A stretch of DNA of 8,317 nucleotides from an uncultured Bacilli bacterium (GCA_947585885.1 CANPXI010000042.1:1-8317); one strand, 5' to 3'. Counted from the first letter of the stretch, positions 1 to 5,473 are shown. A program made the numbers and translations. Notes: a model not told the origin generated them from the letters alone.

Positions 1-46
1 TCACTTCTATTATTATTGTCAACCATATTTTATCATTTATACTAAC

Positions 47-76
47 AAAAAAGATATACTGCTTAAGTATACCTTT
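47..76 (-). terminator. Intrinsic terminator after miaB
   Basis: Read on the minus strand, AGGTATAC pairs with GTATATCT (8 bp with one G-T wobble, 7-nt loop) and is followed by six T. It lies 13 nt beyond the miaB stop codon and should end that transcript. The remaining sequence to the left edge holds a minus-strand TTGACA at 17-22 whose possible -10 would be outside the window. Confidence 0.8.
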
Positions 77-89
77 ATTAATCTATAAA

Positions 90-1499
90 CTAAACTCTAG
101 TACCATTTAAACTAAAGCTTTTTGCTTCATCTATTTTAACATCTACTATTTCTCCAGTAACATCTATGTCACTTACAATATTAACAAGTTTATTATTTTC
201 AGTATAACCCATATACTTACTTTCATCTTTTTCACTCTTACCTAAAACTAAACACTTAACTACTTTGCCAACTTCTCTTTGATTAGATTCATTACTATAT
301 TTATTAACTAATTCATTTAATTCATGTAATCTTTCATTCTTTTCTTCTAAACTAACATTATCTTCTAATAAAGCAGCTGGAGTATTTTCTCTAGGACTAA
401 ATATAAAAGTAAAAGCTCCGTCAAATTTACAAGTATTTACAATGTCTAGAGTCTCACTAAAGTCTTCTCTAGTTTCACCTGGAAAACCTACAATAATATC
501 AGTTGTAATACTTACTCCCTTTACTTTCTCTCTTATCTTATTATAAAGAGTTAAATATTCTTCCTTAGTATATCTTCTACCCATAAGTTTCAAAATTCTA
601 TCACTTCCAGATTGAATTGGTAAATGTACATAAGGCATAACATTTGGTAGTTCACTAATCGCGTCTATCATTTCATCTGTAAAATCCCAAGGGTGACTAG
701 TAACAAATCTTATTCTAGGAATTCCTGTTTTACTAACATCTCTAAATAAATCTGCTAAAGTATAATCAGGATACAAATCTTTTCCATAAGCATTAACGTT
801 TTGTCCTAAAAGAGTAACTTCTTTATATCCATCTTTAACTAACTTTTCTACATCACTAATAATATCTTCTTTTCTTCTACTTCTTTGTTTTCCTCTTGTA
901 TAAGGCACGATACAATAAGTACAAAACTTATCACATCCTAAAATAATATCAACCCAAGCAGTATACTTACTTTCTCTCTTTTCAGGAATACCCTCACAAA
1001 CATTATTTGAATTACTATAAACTTCTATATTTTGTTTATTAGTTTTAATTCTAGTGTTAATAACATTAATCATATCATCTAAGTTATGTGTACCAAAAAC
1101 AAAATCTACATACTTATACTTACTCATAATCTCATTAACAACACTTTCTTCTTGAGCCATACATCCACATATTCCCATAAGTAAATCAGGTTTACTTTCT
1201 TTTAATTTCTTAATAAGTCCCATAAAGCCAAAAACTTTATCATGAGCATTTTCTCTAATCGCACAAGTATTTAAAATAACTAAATCAGCTTCCTCTAAAG
1301 AATCAGTTTCAATCATTCCTTCACTACTTAAAACACCTTTAATTCTCTCTCCATCGTGTTCATTCATTTGGCATCCATAAGTTCTAACAAAATACTTTTT
1401 CCCTACTAAACTTTTATCTAACAAAGTACTTTTATAATCTATATTATTAACTTCTAAATTATCACGCTTTTTAGCTTCTAACATATTAGGTAAATTCAT
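90..1499 (-). CDS. miaB: tRNA-2-methylthio-N6-dimethylallyladenosine synthase MiaB
   Basis: Radical-SAM methylthiotransferase that converts i6A37 to ms2i6A37 in tRNAs reading UNN codons; cytosolic. The 469-aa product has the family's three parts in order. The N-terminal MTTase domain carries the auxiliary [4Fe-4S] cysteines: Cys43 in TYGCQMNEHD, Cys79 in NTCAIREN, and Cys113 in GCMAQ (Cys111 is an extra neighbour). The radical-SAM core has CxxxCxxC at Cys189, Cys193 and Cys196, followed by the family signature PYTRGKQRSR. A C-terminal TRAM-like region spans roughly residues 400-465. An extension of about 35 residues before the first domain is usual in Firmicutes MiaB. The start is supported by GGAGGG about 5 nt upstream. 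It is monocistronic here: a terminator separates it from the gene upstream and another follows it. The partner miaA is not in the window. Confidence 0.97.
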   Translation of the reverse strand: MNLPNMLEAKKRDNLEVNNIDYKSTLLDKSLVGKKYFVRTYGCQMNEHDGERIKGVLSSEGMIETDSLEEADLVILNTCAIRENAHDKVFGFMGLIKKLKESKPDLLMGICGCMAQEESVVNEIMSKYKYVDFVFGTHNLDDMINVINTRIKTNKQNIEVYSNSNNVCEGIPEKRESKYTAWVDIILGCDKFCTYCIVPYTRGKQRSRRKEDIISDVEKLVKDGYKEVTLLGQNVNAYGKDLYPDYTLADLFRDVSKTGIPRIRFVTSHPWDFTDEMIDAISELPNVMPYVHLPIQSGSDRILKLMGRRYTKEEYLTLYNKIREKVKGVSITTDIIVGFPGETREDFSETLDIVNTCKFDGAFTFIFSPRENTPAALLEDNVSLEEKNERLHELNELVNKYSNESNQREVGKVVKCLVLGKSEKDESKYMGYTENNKLVNIVSDIDVTGEIVDVKIDEAKSFSLNGTRV

Positions 1500-1523
1500 A
1501 AAGTCCCTCCTCGTATCTAGAAG

Positions 1524-1552
1524 ATTATACCACTTATATAAAAAAAAGACTA
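1524..1552 (-). promoter_or_regulatory. Promoter of miaB (extended -10)
   Basis: On the minus strand TGgTATAAT (1532-1524) is a perfect extended -10 box. The -35 position 17 nt upstream (TAGTCT, 1552-1547) is weak and overlaps the T-tract and stem of the preceding terminator. The extended -10 probably makes up for the poor -35. The leader to the miaB start is short. Confidence 0.65.
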
Positions 1553-1566
1553 GTTTTTTAAAACTA
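1540..1566 (-). terminator. Intrinsic terminator after the 105-aa hypothetical gene
   Basis: Perfect 7-bp inverted repeat tagtttt/aaaacta at 1551-1566, probably folding with a small A/T loop. On the minus strand it is followed, after GTC-type bases, by eight T (1547-1540). It lies 5 nt past the stop codon at 1571 and separates that gene from miaB. The stem is A/T-rich, so it may be leaky. Confidence 0.65.
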
Positions 1567-1570
1567 ACCT

Positions 1571-1888
1571 CTAAACTCTTTTAATATCTATAACACTATC
1601 AATTGGTATACTTTCATTATTTATTGTAAGAAGATGATCATTATTTTTATGAATTAAAGTAACTTCCCTATCTCCATCTTTTGTAGTAATAATAACATTT
1701 GCTTTATAAACAAAATTCTTACTATTAAAAATATCATTTATTTTCTTTCTAATAATAATAGGCTTAATATTATCGTTTATATCTACTCCTCTTTTTTCTT
1801 CTTCTATTTTAGAATAAAAAACTTCTTTATTATTATCACCTAAATTAGACTTATTATTATGAAAAACATTTGGTAACTTACTATTCAT
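1571..1888 (-). CDS. Conserved-looking hypothetical protein, 105 aa
   Basis: I do not recognise this protein. A longer reading starts at a GTG (1897), but that GTG lies inside the ribosome site AGGTGA (1899-1894). The ATG at 1888 sits 5 nt after that site and is the likelier start. The N-terminal ~45 residues are Asn/Lys/Glu-rich and probably disordered (MNSKLPNVFHNNK...). Residues ~45-105 look folded, with alternating hydrophobic strands: YKANVIITTKDG (61-72), REVTLIHK and the tail ESIPIDSVIDIKRV. The ending vaguely recalls the small beta-barrel tail of YolD-like proteins, but the N-terminal YolD signature is absent, so I do not claim that family. There is no signal peptide or membrane segment. 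It is transcribed divergently from the DNA polymerase gene, from a 115-bp shared upstream region, and has its own terminator. Confidence 0.75.
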   Translation of the reverse strand: MNSKLPNVFHNNKSNLGDNNKEVFYSKIEEEKRGVDINDNIKPIIIRKKINDIFNSKNFVYKANVIITTKDGDREVTLIHKNNDHLLTINNESIPIDSVIDIKRV

Positions 1889-1920
1889 TTTCTTCACCTA
1901 CTAAAATATATGTAAAAAAA

Positions 1921-1950
1921 ATTTTAAAATACCTATTATTACCAATTGAA
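1921..1950 (-). promoter_or_regulatory. Weak candidate promoter of the 105-aa gene
   Basis: Minus strand TTCAAT (1950-1945), 18-nt spacer, TAAAAT (1926-1921). The match is modest. Its -35 overlaps the -35 of the divergent polymerase promoter, so the two could compete for RNA polymerase. That is inference from position only. Confidence 0.3.
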
Positions 1951-1974
1951 GAACAAACTAAAGTGTGCTATACT
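1946..1974 (+). promoter_or_regulatory. Promoter of the uvrX-yolD operon
   Basis: TTGAAG (1946-1951), 17-nt spacer, TATACT (1969-1974) preceded by TGc, which makes an extended -10. This is a good sigma-A promoter. I looked for a Gram-positive LexA box (GAAC-N4-GTTC type) over and around it. There are isolated GAAC half-sites (1951-1954 and 1983-1986) but no paired GTTC, so SOS control is not visible. Confidence 0.7.
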
Positions 1975-1986
1975 GAAGTTATGAAC

Positions 1987-1993
1987 AAAGGAG
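1987..1993 (+). promoter_or_regulatory. Ribosome binding site that fixes the polymerase start
   Basis: AAAGGAG lies only 1 nt before the in-frame GTG at 1995 but 10 nt before the ATG at 2004, so ATG 2004 is the likelier start. Confidence 0.7.
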
Positions 1994-2003
1994 TGTGTTA
2001 TAT

Positions 2004-3257
2004 ATGGAAGAAAGAAATATATTATGTATTGATTTAAAAAGTTTTTTTGCTTCAGTTGAATGTGTTGAAAGAGGCCTTGACCCGTTCACCACTCCTTTAG
2101 TTGTAGCAGACCCAGAAAGAGGTACTGGCGCAATCACTCTAGCAGTAACACCAGCCTTAAAAGAAAAAGGAGTTCCATCACGTGGTAGAATATATGAAAT
2201 ACCTAAAAACCTAAAATACATAACTGCAAAACCAAGAATGAGTTTATACGTTAAAAAAAGTAAAGAAATAATAAACATATTTTTAGATTTCATTGATAAA
2301 GAAGATTTACACGTATATTCAATAGATGAATCTTTTCTTGATGTAACTGATTACTTAAAACTATATAAAATGACAGACGTAGAACTCGCTAAAAAAATAA
2401 TGAATACTATAAAAGAAAAAACAGGCCTAACTTCTACGTGTGGGATTGGCCCTAACCTACTCCTTGCTAAAGTAGCACTTGATACTGAATCAAAACATAA
2501 CAAAGATTTTCTAGCAAAATGGACATATGATGACGTTAAAACTAAACTATGGAATATAACCCCTCTTACAGAAATGTGGGGAATTGGACCAAAAACTATG
2601 AAAAAACTAAACGACTTAGGAATTTATAAAGTTGGTGAAATAAACAAATACTCAGTATCTTTCTATAAAAAAAGATTTGGTATACTAGGTGAAGAATTAT
2701 GGATGCACGCGAATGGAATAGACACAAGTAATATTAAAAACGATAACATAAAAACAAAAAACAAATCATATTCACTAAGTCAAATACTATATAAAGATTA
2801 TACTAAAATGACTATCCCACTTATAATAAATGAAATGTGTAGTACTCTTGCAAAAAGATTAAGAGATAATAAAAAAGTATGTAGCATTGTAAGTTTTGGT
2901 ATAGGTTACTCTAAAAATATTGGAGGAGGATTCCATCACTCAAGAAAACTATCAGAAAGCACTTCTTCTGAAAAAATAATATATGATTCTTGTATGAATA
3001 TCTTTAATAATTTTGTAGAAGACTTACCAATAAGAAAAGTCTATATTGCTCTTGGAAAAATAGAAAGTAATAACTACTTACAACTAAATCTATTTGAAGA
3101 AAATGAAAAAGTTGTATTAGAAAATAAAATGAATTCTATTGTTGACTCCATAAAAAATAAATTTGGAAGTAACTCTATATTAAAAGCATCTAGCCTAATG
3201 GAATATAGCACAATAAAAAAGAGAAATAACACGTTAGGTGGGCATAATAAATACTAG
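2004..3257 (+). CDS. uvrX: Y-family translesion DNA polymerase, UvrX/YqjW type
   Basis: Error-prone DNA polymerase of the DinB/UmuC superfamily, which copies past damaged bases. The 417-aa product shows the family order. The first catalytic Asp is D10 in CIDLKSFFASVE; the second motif is YSIDES with D108 and E109. Next come CGIGPNLLLAK (146-156) and a helix-hairpin-helix with GIGPKTMKKL (193-202). The little-finger domain follows. At residues 360-364, QLNLF is a near-consensus sliding-clamp binding peptide. The C-terminal ASSLMEYSTIKKR...LGGHNKY resembles UvrX/YqjW rather than chromosomal DinB (Pol IV). ATG 2004 is chosen by ribosome-site spacing; a GTG at 1995 would add three residues. The neighbouring yolD-like gene, whose ribosome site overlaps this stop codon, supports the UvrX assignment, since the two are often paired in Firmicutes. 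It may be of plasmid or phage ancestry; no mobile-element remnants are visible. Confidence 0.93.
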   Translation: MEERNILCIDLKSFFASVECVERGLDPFTTPLVVADPERGTGAITLAVTPALKEKGVPSRGRIYEIPKNLKYITAKPRMSLYVKKSKEIINIFLDFIDKEDLHVYSIDESFLDVTDYLKLYKMTDVELAKKIMNTIKEKTGLTSTCGIGPNLLLAKVALDTESKHNKDFLAKWTYDDVKTKLWNITPLTEMWGIGPKTMKKLNDLGIYKVGEINKYSVSFYKKRFGILGEELWMHANGIDTSNIKNDNIKTKNKSYSLSQILYKDYTKMTIPLIINEMCSTLAKRLRDNKKVCSIVSFGIGYSKNIGGGFHHSRKLSESTSSEKIIYDSCMNIFNNFVEDLPIRKVYIALGKIESNNYLQLNLFEENEKVVLENKMNSIVDSIKNKFGSNSILKASSLMEYSTIKKRNNTLGGHNKY

Positions 3258-3261
3258 GTGA
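3256..3261 (+). promoter_or_regulatory. Ribosome binding site of the yolD-like gene, overlapping the uvrX stop
   Basis: AGGTGA starts within the polymerase TAG stop (3255-3257) and lies 5 nt before ATG 3267. It argues for that start over the GTG at 3258, which is inside the site. The overlap predicts translational coupling of the two genes. Confidence 0.75.
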
Positions 3262-3266
3262 TACTT

Positions 3267-3572
3267 ATGCGAGGAATGATAAAATGGAGACCATTTAATT
3301 CATTAATAAATAGTAAAGATATACGTGAAATAGAAAATAACAGACTAAAAATAGAAAAACCTATAATTATGGAAGACAGAATACAAGAAATAAATGAAAT
3401 ACTTATAAATGCAATTAATAATAACTTAGAAATAAAAATAAAACACTATACTCTAAACACATTAAAAGTAGTAATAGGTAAAATAGAAAAAATAAATATA
3501 ATAGAAAAATATATTCTAATAAACAAAACTAGAATATATTTTAAAAACATAATATTAGTAACATATAACTAA
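3267..3572 (+). CDS. yolD: YolD-like family protein, partner of the Y-family polymerase
   Basis: A 101-aa cytosolic protein with the YolD-like signature at its N-terminus, MRGMIKWRPFNSL (1-13). A helical stretch follows, and a beta-rich tail contains the typical pattern LKVVIGKIEKIN...KYILINKTRIYFKNIILV. In Firmicutes YolD-like genes commonly follow uvrX/yqjW-type polymerases. The molecular role is not well established; a UmuD-like accessory role has been suggested for such pairs. A GTG at 3258, directly after the polymerase stop, would add three residues, but the ribosome site favours ATG 3267. The gene ends tail to tail with the transglutaminase-like gene, the two stop codons overlapping over 3569-3572. 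No GC-rich terminator is visible after it. Confidence 0.85.
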   Translation: MRGMIKWRPFNSLINSKDIREIENNRLKIEKPIIMEDRIQEINEILINAINNNLEIKIKHYTLNTLKVVIGKIEKINIIEKYILINKTRIYFKNIILVTYN

Positions 3573-4081
3573 TCTTTCTTAATAATCATATTATCATAAT
3601 AATCTATTAAACTAGGGTCACTCTTAAATATACTATCAATATCATACTTTCTTACTACTTTGTGTCCTAGTTTTTTAAAAGTTTCTTCACTTCCAGTAAC
3701 AACTAAACTAGTATCTATACATAAAATGTTATCATTTATATTAGCTTCCACATACCAGTGTCCACCATAAGAGCTACCATTTGTCCCTTTAAAACTATCA
3801 TTAACACATTCTACTGCTTCACTATAAATACCAAATTTATCTAAAAGTAAAACTAAAAGAAAAGAACACATCTTACATCTTCCATCATTTAAATTTAAAT
3901 GAAACAAATCTTTAAAAGCAAAAGGCTCATTATCTATTTTAATAGGTGTTCTATCTCTATTAATAATATCCCATAAATAATCACTAAACTCATTTATGTA
4001 TCCATCTTTTAATAACGAACTAAAAACCTCACTAAATTCTTTATTACTACTAAGTAAATCTTCTCTAAATTTTTTACTCAT
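3569..4081 (-). CDS. Small transglutaminase-like (papain-fold) protein, putative
   Basis: A 170-aa protein without signal peptide or membrane segment. It shows a plausible Cys-His-Asp arrangement of the transglutaminase-like superfamily. The Cys sits at the head of a hydrophobic helix (GRCKMCSFLLVLLLDKFGI, Cys69 or Cys72). The His is in GGHWYVEAN (His108), resembling the HxWxEV strand, and the Asp is in ILCIDTS (Asp123). Spacing and the 'GI.SEAVECV' strand fit that fold. Whether it is a protease, a transferase or an inactive binder cannot be told; I do not recognise a specific family. The start at ATG 4081 has AGGAG 7 nt upstream. A longer reading from 4129 would run through the promoter and is unlikely. 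It has its own strong promoter. Its end overlaps the yolD-like gene by 4 bp, so any terminator must lie inside that gene. Confidence 0.6.
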   Translation of the reverse strand: MSKKFREDLLSSNKEFSEVFSSLLKDGYINEFSDYLWDIINRDRTPIKIDNEPFAFKDLFHLNLNDGRCKMCSFLLVLLLDKFGIYSEAVECVNDSFKGTNGSSYGGHWYVEANINDNILCIDTSLVVTGSEETFKKLGHKVVRKYDIDSIFKSDPSLIDYYDNMIIKKD

Positions 4082-4100
4082 AAATCTTCTCCTACTTATA

Positions 4101-4129
4101 AGTATAACAAACTTAAAAAAAACTAACAA
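4101..4129 (-). promoter_or_regulatory. Promoter of the transglutaminase-like gene
   Basis: Minus strand TTGTTA (4129-4124), exact 17-nt spacer, TATACT (4106-4101). The -35 box is the 3' arm of the mraZ terminator stem and the spacer contains that terminator's T-tract, so terminator and promoter share the same bases. Confidence 0.7.
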
Positions 4130-4147
4130 TTTTATTTTGTTAGTTTT
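4115..4147 (-). terminator. Intrinsic terminator of mraZ, containing its stop codon
   Basis: Minus strand AAAACTAACAA pairs perfectly with TTGTTAGTTTT (11 bp, 4147-4137 with 4129-4119) around a 7-nt loop, then T-rich sequence to 4115. The last codons of mraZ form the 5' arm and the TAA stop lies in the loop, so a terminating ribosome would cover the hairpin. Confidence 0.8.
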
Positions 4148-4569
4148 AAATCTTTTTCACTATACATAGATGAAATCTCTCTTTGTGCTTCATATCTCTT
4201 TTTCTCATCTAATAAATACCTTCTCATACTAATTAATAAGAAAAATTCACCTTTTCCAGAGACAACAATAGTATTAGAAAAATTAAGTCTCTTTCTTAAA
4301 ATATCAGGAATTTTAATTCTCCCTTGTTTATCAATCTTACATAAATAAGAATTAGAATAAATATAATCTTCATATACTTTAATCTTTTCTCTATCAGTTA
4401 TATTATCACCAAATACCTTACTTGGTTCCCAACCTTCTTCTTTAAAAACAACTAAAGTATCATCATCTATACAAGTAACTACTACATTAGATAAATTTTC
4501 TCTTAATTTTGCAGGTACAAAAATTCTACCCTTATTATCATAACCACATTCATACTTACCTAAAAACAT
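4132..4569 (-). CDS. mraZ: Transcriptional regulator MraZ (orphan locus)
   Basis: DNA-binding regulator of the division and cell wall (dcw) cluster. The 145-aa product has the two tandem AbrB-like MraZ repeats, each with the hallmark DxxGRxxxPxxxR: residues 11-23 (D11, GRIFVP) and 80-92 (D80, GRIKIP). It begins with the typical MFLGKYE. Length and architecture are complete. The strong ribosome site AAGGGGG lies 7 nt before the ATG. Unusually, no rsmH (mraW), ftsL or other dcw gene follows: a terminator begins at its stop and the next gene has its own promoter. I see no clear run of the short direct repeats that MraZ binds in its own leader. It could therefore be a second copy, or the species may have a broken-up dcw cluster; the window cannot say which. 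Confidence 0.93.
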   Translation of the reverse strand: MFLGKYECGYDNKGRIFVPAKLRENLSNVVVTCIDDDTLVVFKEEGWEPSKVFGDNITDREKIKVYEDYIYSNSYLCKIDKQGRIKIPDILRKRLNFSNTIVVSGKGEFFLLISMRRYLLDEKKRYEAQREISSMYSEKDLKLTK

Positions 4570-4595
4570 AAATATTCCCCCTTAAATGCATATAA

Positions 4596-4624
4596 ATTGT
4601 ACCATAAAAAGTTCATTTTGTCAA
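4596..4624 (-). promoter_or_regulatory. Promoter of mraZ
   Basis: Minus strand consensus TTGACA (4624-4619), 17-nt spacer, TGg-TACAAT (-10 at 4601-4596, extended). It is close to ideal for sigma-A. It points away from the tRNA promoter, about 50 bp to the right. Confidence 0.85.
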
Positions 4625-4650
4625 AAATGTAACTAATTGAAACAAAAATA

Positions 4651-4680
4651 TTGACTTCTACACAAAAAATATGATACACT
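4651..4680 (+). promoter_or_regulatory. Promoter of the tRNA-Ala gene
   Basis: TTGACT (4651-4656), 18-nt spacer, TACACT (4675-4680) preceded by TGa (extended -10). Transcription would begin about 25-30 nt before the mature tRNA 5' end, leaving a short leader for RNase P to remove. Confidence 0.65.
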
Positions 4681-4714
4681 TTTTTTACTTGATTTATTCA
4701 AGTGCCTACCATAT

Positions 4715-4791
4715 GGGGAATTAGCTCAGTTGGCTAGAGCACCTGCCCTGCACGCAGGGGGTCAAGGGTTCAAGTCCCTTATTCTCCACCA
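4715..4791 (+). tRNA. tRNA-Ala, anticodon UGC
   Basis: A 77-nt cloverleaf with encoded CCA. The acceptor is GGGGAAT/ATTCTCC, with the G3-U70 wobble pair that identifies alanine tRNAs. The D-arm is GCTC/GAGC and the anticodon stem CCTGC/GCAGG. The loop is C-C-TGC-A-C, with the anticodon at 4749-4751. The variable loop is GGGTC and the T-arm AAGGG/CCCTT with loop TTCAAGT. One oddity is that the base just 5' of the anticodon (position 33, base 4748) is C, not the near-universal U. The tRNA stands alone with its own promoter and terminator. Confidence 0.95.
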
Positions 4792-4802
4792 ATAATGTTT
4801 AC

Positions 4803-4830
4803 AAAGTCCCGTTTATTCGGGGCTTTTTTT
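4803..4830 (+). terminator. Intrinsic terminator after tRNA-Ala
   Basis: AAAGTCCCG pairs with CGGGGCTTT (9 bp with one G-T wobble) around TTTATT. The tract of seven T (4824-4830) begins in the last three stem bases. It starts 11 nt after the CCA end. Confidence 0.9.
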
Positions 4831-4870
4831 ACTACTTTAATACATTTTTTCTTTAATATTTGCATATAAT

Positions 4871-4902
4871 AATATCAATACTTGATAATATCATATACTT
4901 GA
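4871..4902 (+). repeat. Imperfect tandem direct repeat upstream of yefM
   Basis: AATATCAATACTTGA (4871-4885) is repeated as AATATCATATACTTGA (4887-4902) with one inserted base. The second copy ends in the -35 box of the toxin-antitoxin promoter. It could be an extra regulator site or a duplicated promoter fragment. Confidence 0.5.
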
Positions 4903-4927
4903 CGTACATAAAAAAGTACGTTATAAT
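4899..4927 (+). promoter_or_regulatory. Promoter and operator of the yefM-yoeB operon
   Basis: TTGACG (4899-4904), 17-nt spacer, perfect TATAAT (4922-4927). A perfect inverted repeat ACGTAC-N8-GTACGT (4902-4921) spans from the -35 to the base before the -10. YefM-YoeB complexes are known to repress their own promoters through short palindromes with a GTAC core, so this is the likely autoregulatory operator. Confidence 0.8.
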
Positions 4928-4946
4928 GTAAATGAGGTGAAGATTA

Positions 4947-5204
4947 ATGAGTACAATAAACATAACTAATGCTAGAGCAAAATTATATCAATTAGTATCA
5001 GATGTAAATATTGGTTTCAACCCTATTACTATTGTAAATAATAAAGGTAAAAATGCTGTATTAATATCAGAAGATGAATGGAAAAACATCGAAGAAACTT
5101 TATTTTTATCAAATATTCCAGGATATATAGATAATATTAATGATATAAGAAAAAATGAAGATTGGGAAAAAGCCAAAAAGTATACAAAGGATGAAGAATG
5201 GTAA
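4947..5204 (+). CDS. yefM: Type II antitoxin YefM (Phd/YefM family)
   Basis: An 85-aa antitoxin that binds and neutralises YoeB and, with it, represses the operon. The N-terminal DNA-binding and dimerisation domain is recognisable: INITNARAKLYQLVSDV (4-20), then ITIVNNKGKNAVLISEDEW (28-46), then the helix NIEETLFLSNIPG typical of YefM. The charged C-terminal segment (about 60-85, rich in Asp, Glu and Lys) is the expected flexible toxin-binding tail. The ATG has GAGGTGA 6 nt upstream. It overlaps the toxin gene by 7 nt (ATGGTAA), the usual arrangement for coupled expression. Confidence 0.93.
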   Translation: MSTINITNARAKLYQLVSDVNIGFNPITIVNNKGKNAVLISEDEWKNIEETLFLSNIPGYIDNINDIRKNEDWEKAKKYTKDEEW

Positions 5205-5473
5205 ATTTATACACAATTAAATTTTCTAAGCAAGCAGAAAAAGATAAATTAAAACTTAAAAGTTCTAATCTTGATAAAAATTGTAAAAATATATTAAATT
5301 TAATGTTAGAAAACCCTTTTTGCTATCCTCCTTCATATGAAAAATTAACTGGTGAATTATCAGGACTATATTCTAGAAGAATCAACAGACAACATAGAAT
5401 TGTTTATGAAGTAGATGAAGAAAAAAAAGAAATACACATAATTAGAATGTGGACTCATTATGATAAAATGTAA
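5198..5473 (+). CDS. yoeB: Type II toxin YoeB, ribosome-dependent mRNA endonuclease
   Basis: A 91-aa toxin of the RelE superfamily that cleaves mRNA on the ribosome when free of YefM. The signature LYSRRINRQHRIVYEV (58-72) and the end IIRMWTHYDK are diagnostic. By alignment with E. coli YoeB, the catalytic residues are present: Glu48 (YEKL), Arg67 (QHRIVY), His87 and Tyr88 (THYDK). The length is normal, so the toxin appears intact. AAAGG lies 7 nt before its ATG, inside the antitoxin gene. The short DKM tail is slightly longer than in E. coli. Confidence 0.95.
   Translation: MVNLYTIKFSKQAEKDKLKLKSSNLDKNCKNILNLMLENPFCYPPSYEKLTGELSGLYSRRINRQHRIVYEVDEEKKEIHIIRMWTHYDKM

Noticed and set aside
17..22. 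Minus-strand TTGACA near the left edge
   Set aside because: The matching -10 would fall outside the window, so a promoter cannot be claimed.
1951..1990. Possible LexA/SOS box upstream of the polymerase
   Set aside because: Two GAAC half-sites exist (1951-1954, 1983-1986) but neither has a GTTC partner at the right spacing.
1979..2293. 104-codon open frame on the minus strand opposite the polymerase start
   Set aside because: It is antisense to the clearly conserved polymerase N-terminus, runs into the polymerase promoter, and its product has no recognisable features.
3258..3266. GTG at 3258 as the start of the yolD-like gene
   Set aside because: It lies within the AGGTGA ribosome site that serves ATG 3267, and the family signature begins at the ATG.
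4082..4129. Longer N-terminus of the transglutaminase-like protein starting at 4129
   Set aside because: It would be translated from within the -35/-10 promoter region, while ATG 4081 has a well-spaced AGGAG site.
4625..4680. MraZ-type tandem boxes upstream of mraZ
   Set aside because: Two GTGTA words 16 bp apart on the minus strand were considered, but they coincide with the tRNA promoter and lack the regular spacing known for MraZ sites.
4988..5176. 62-codon open frame on the minus strand inside yefM
   Set aside because: It is a shadow of the antitoxin gene, with no ribosome site seen and no recognisable product.
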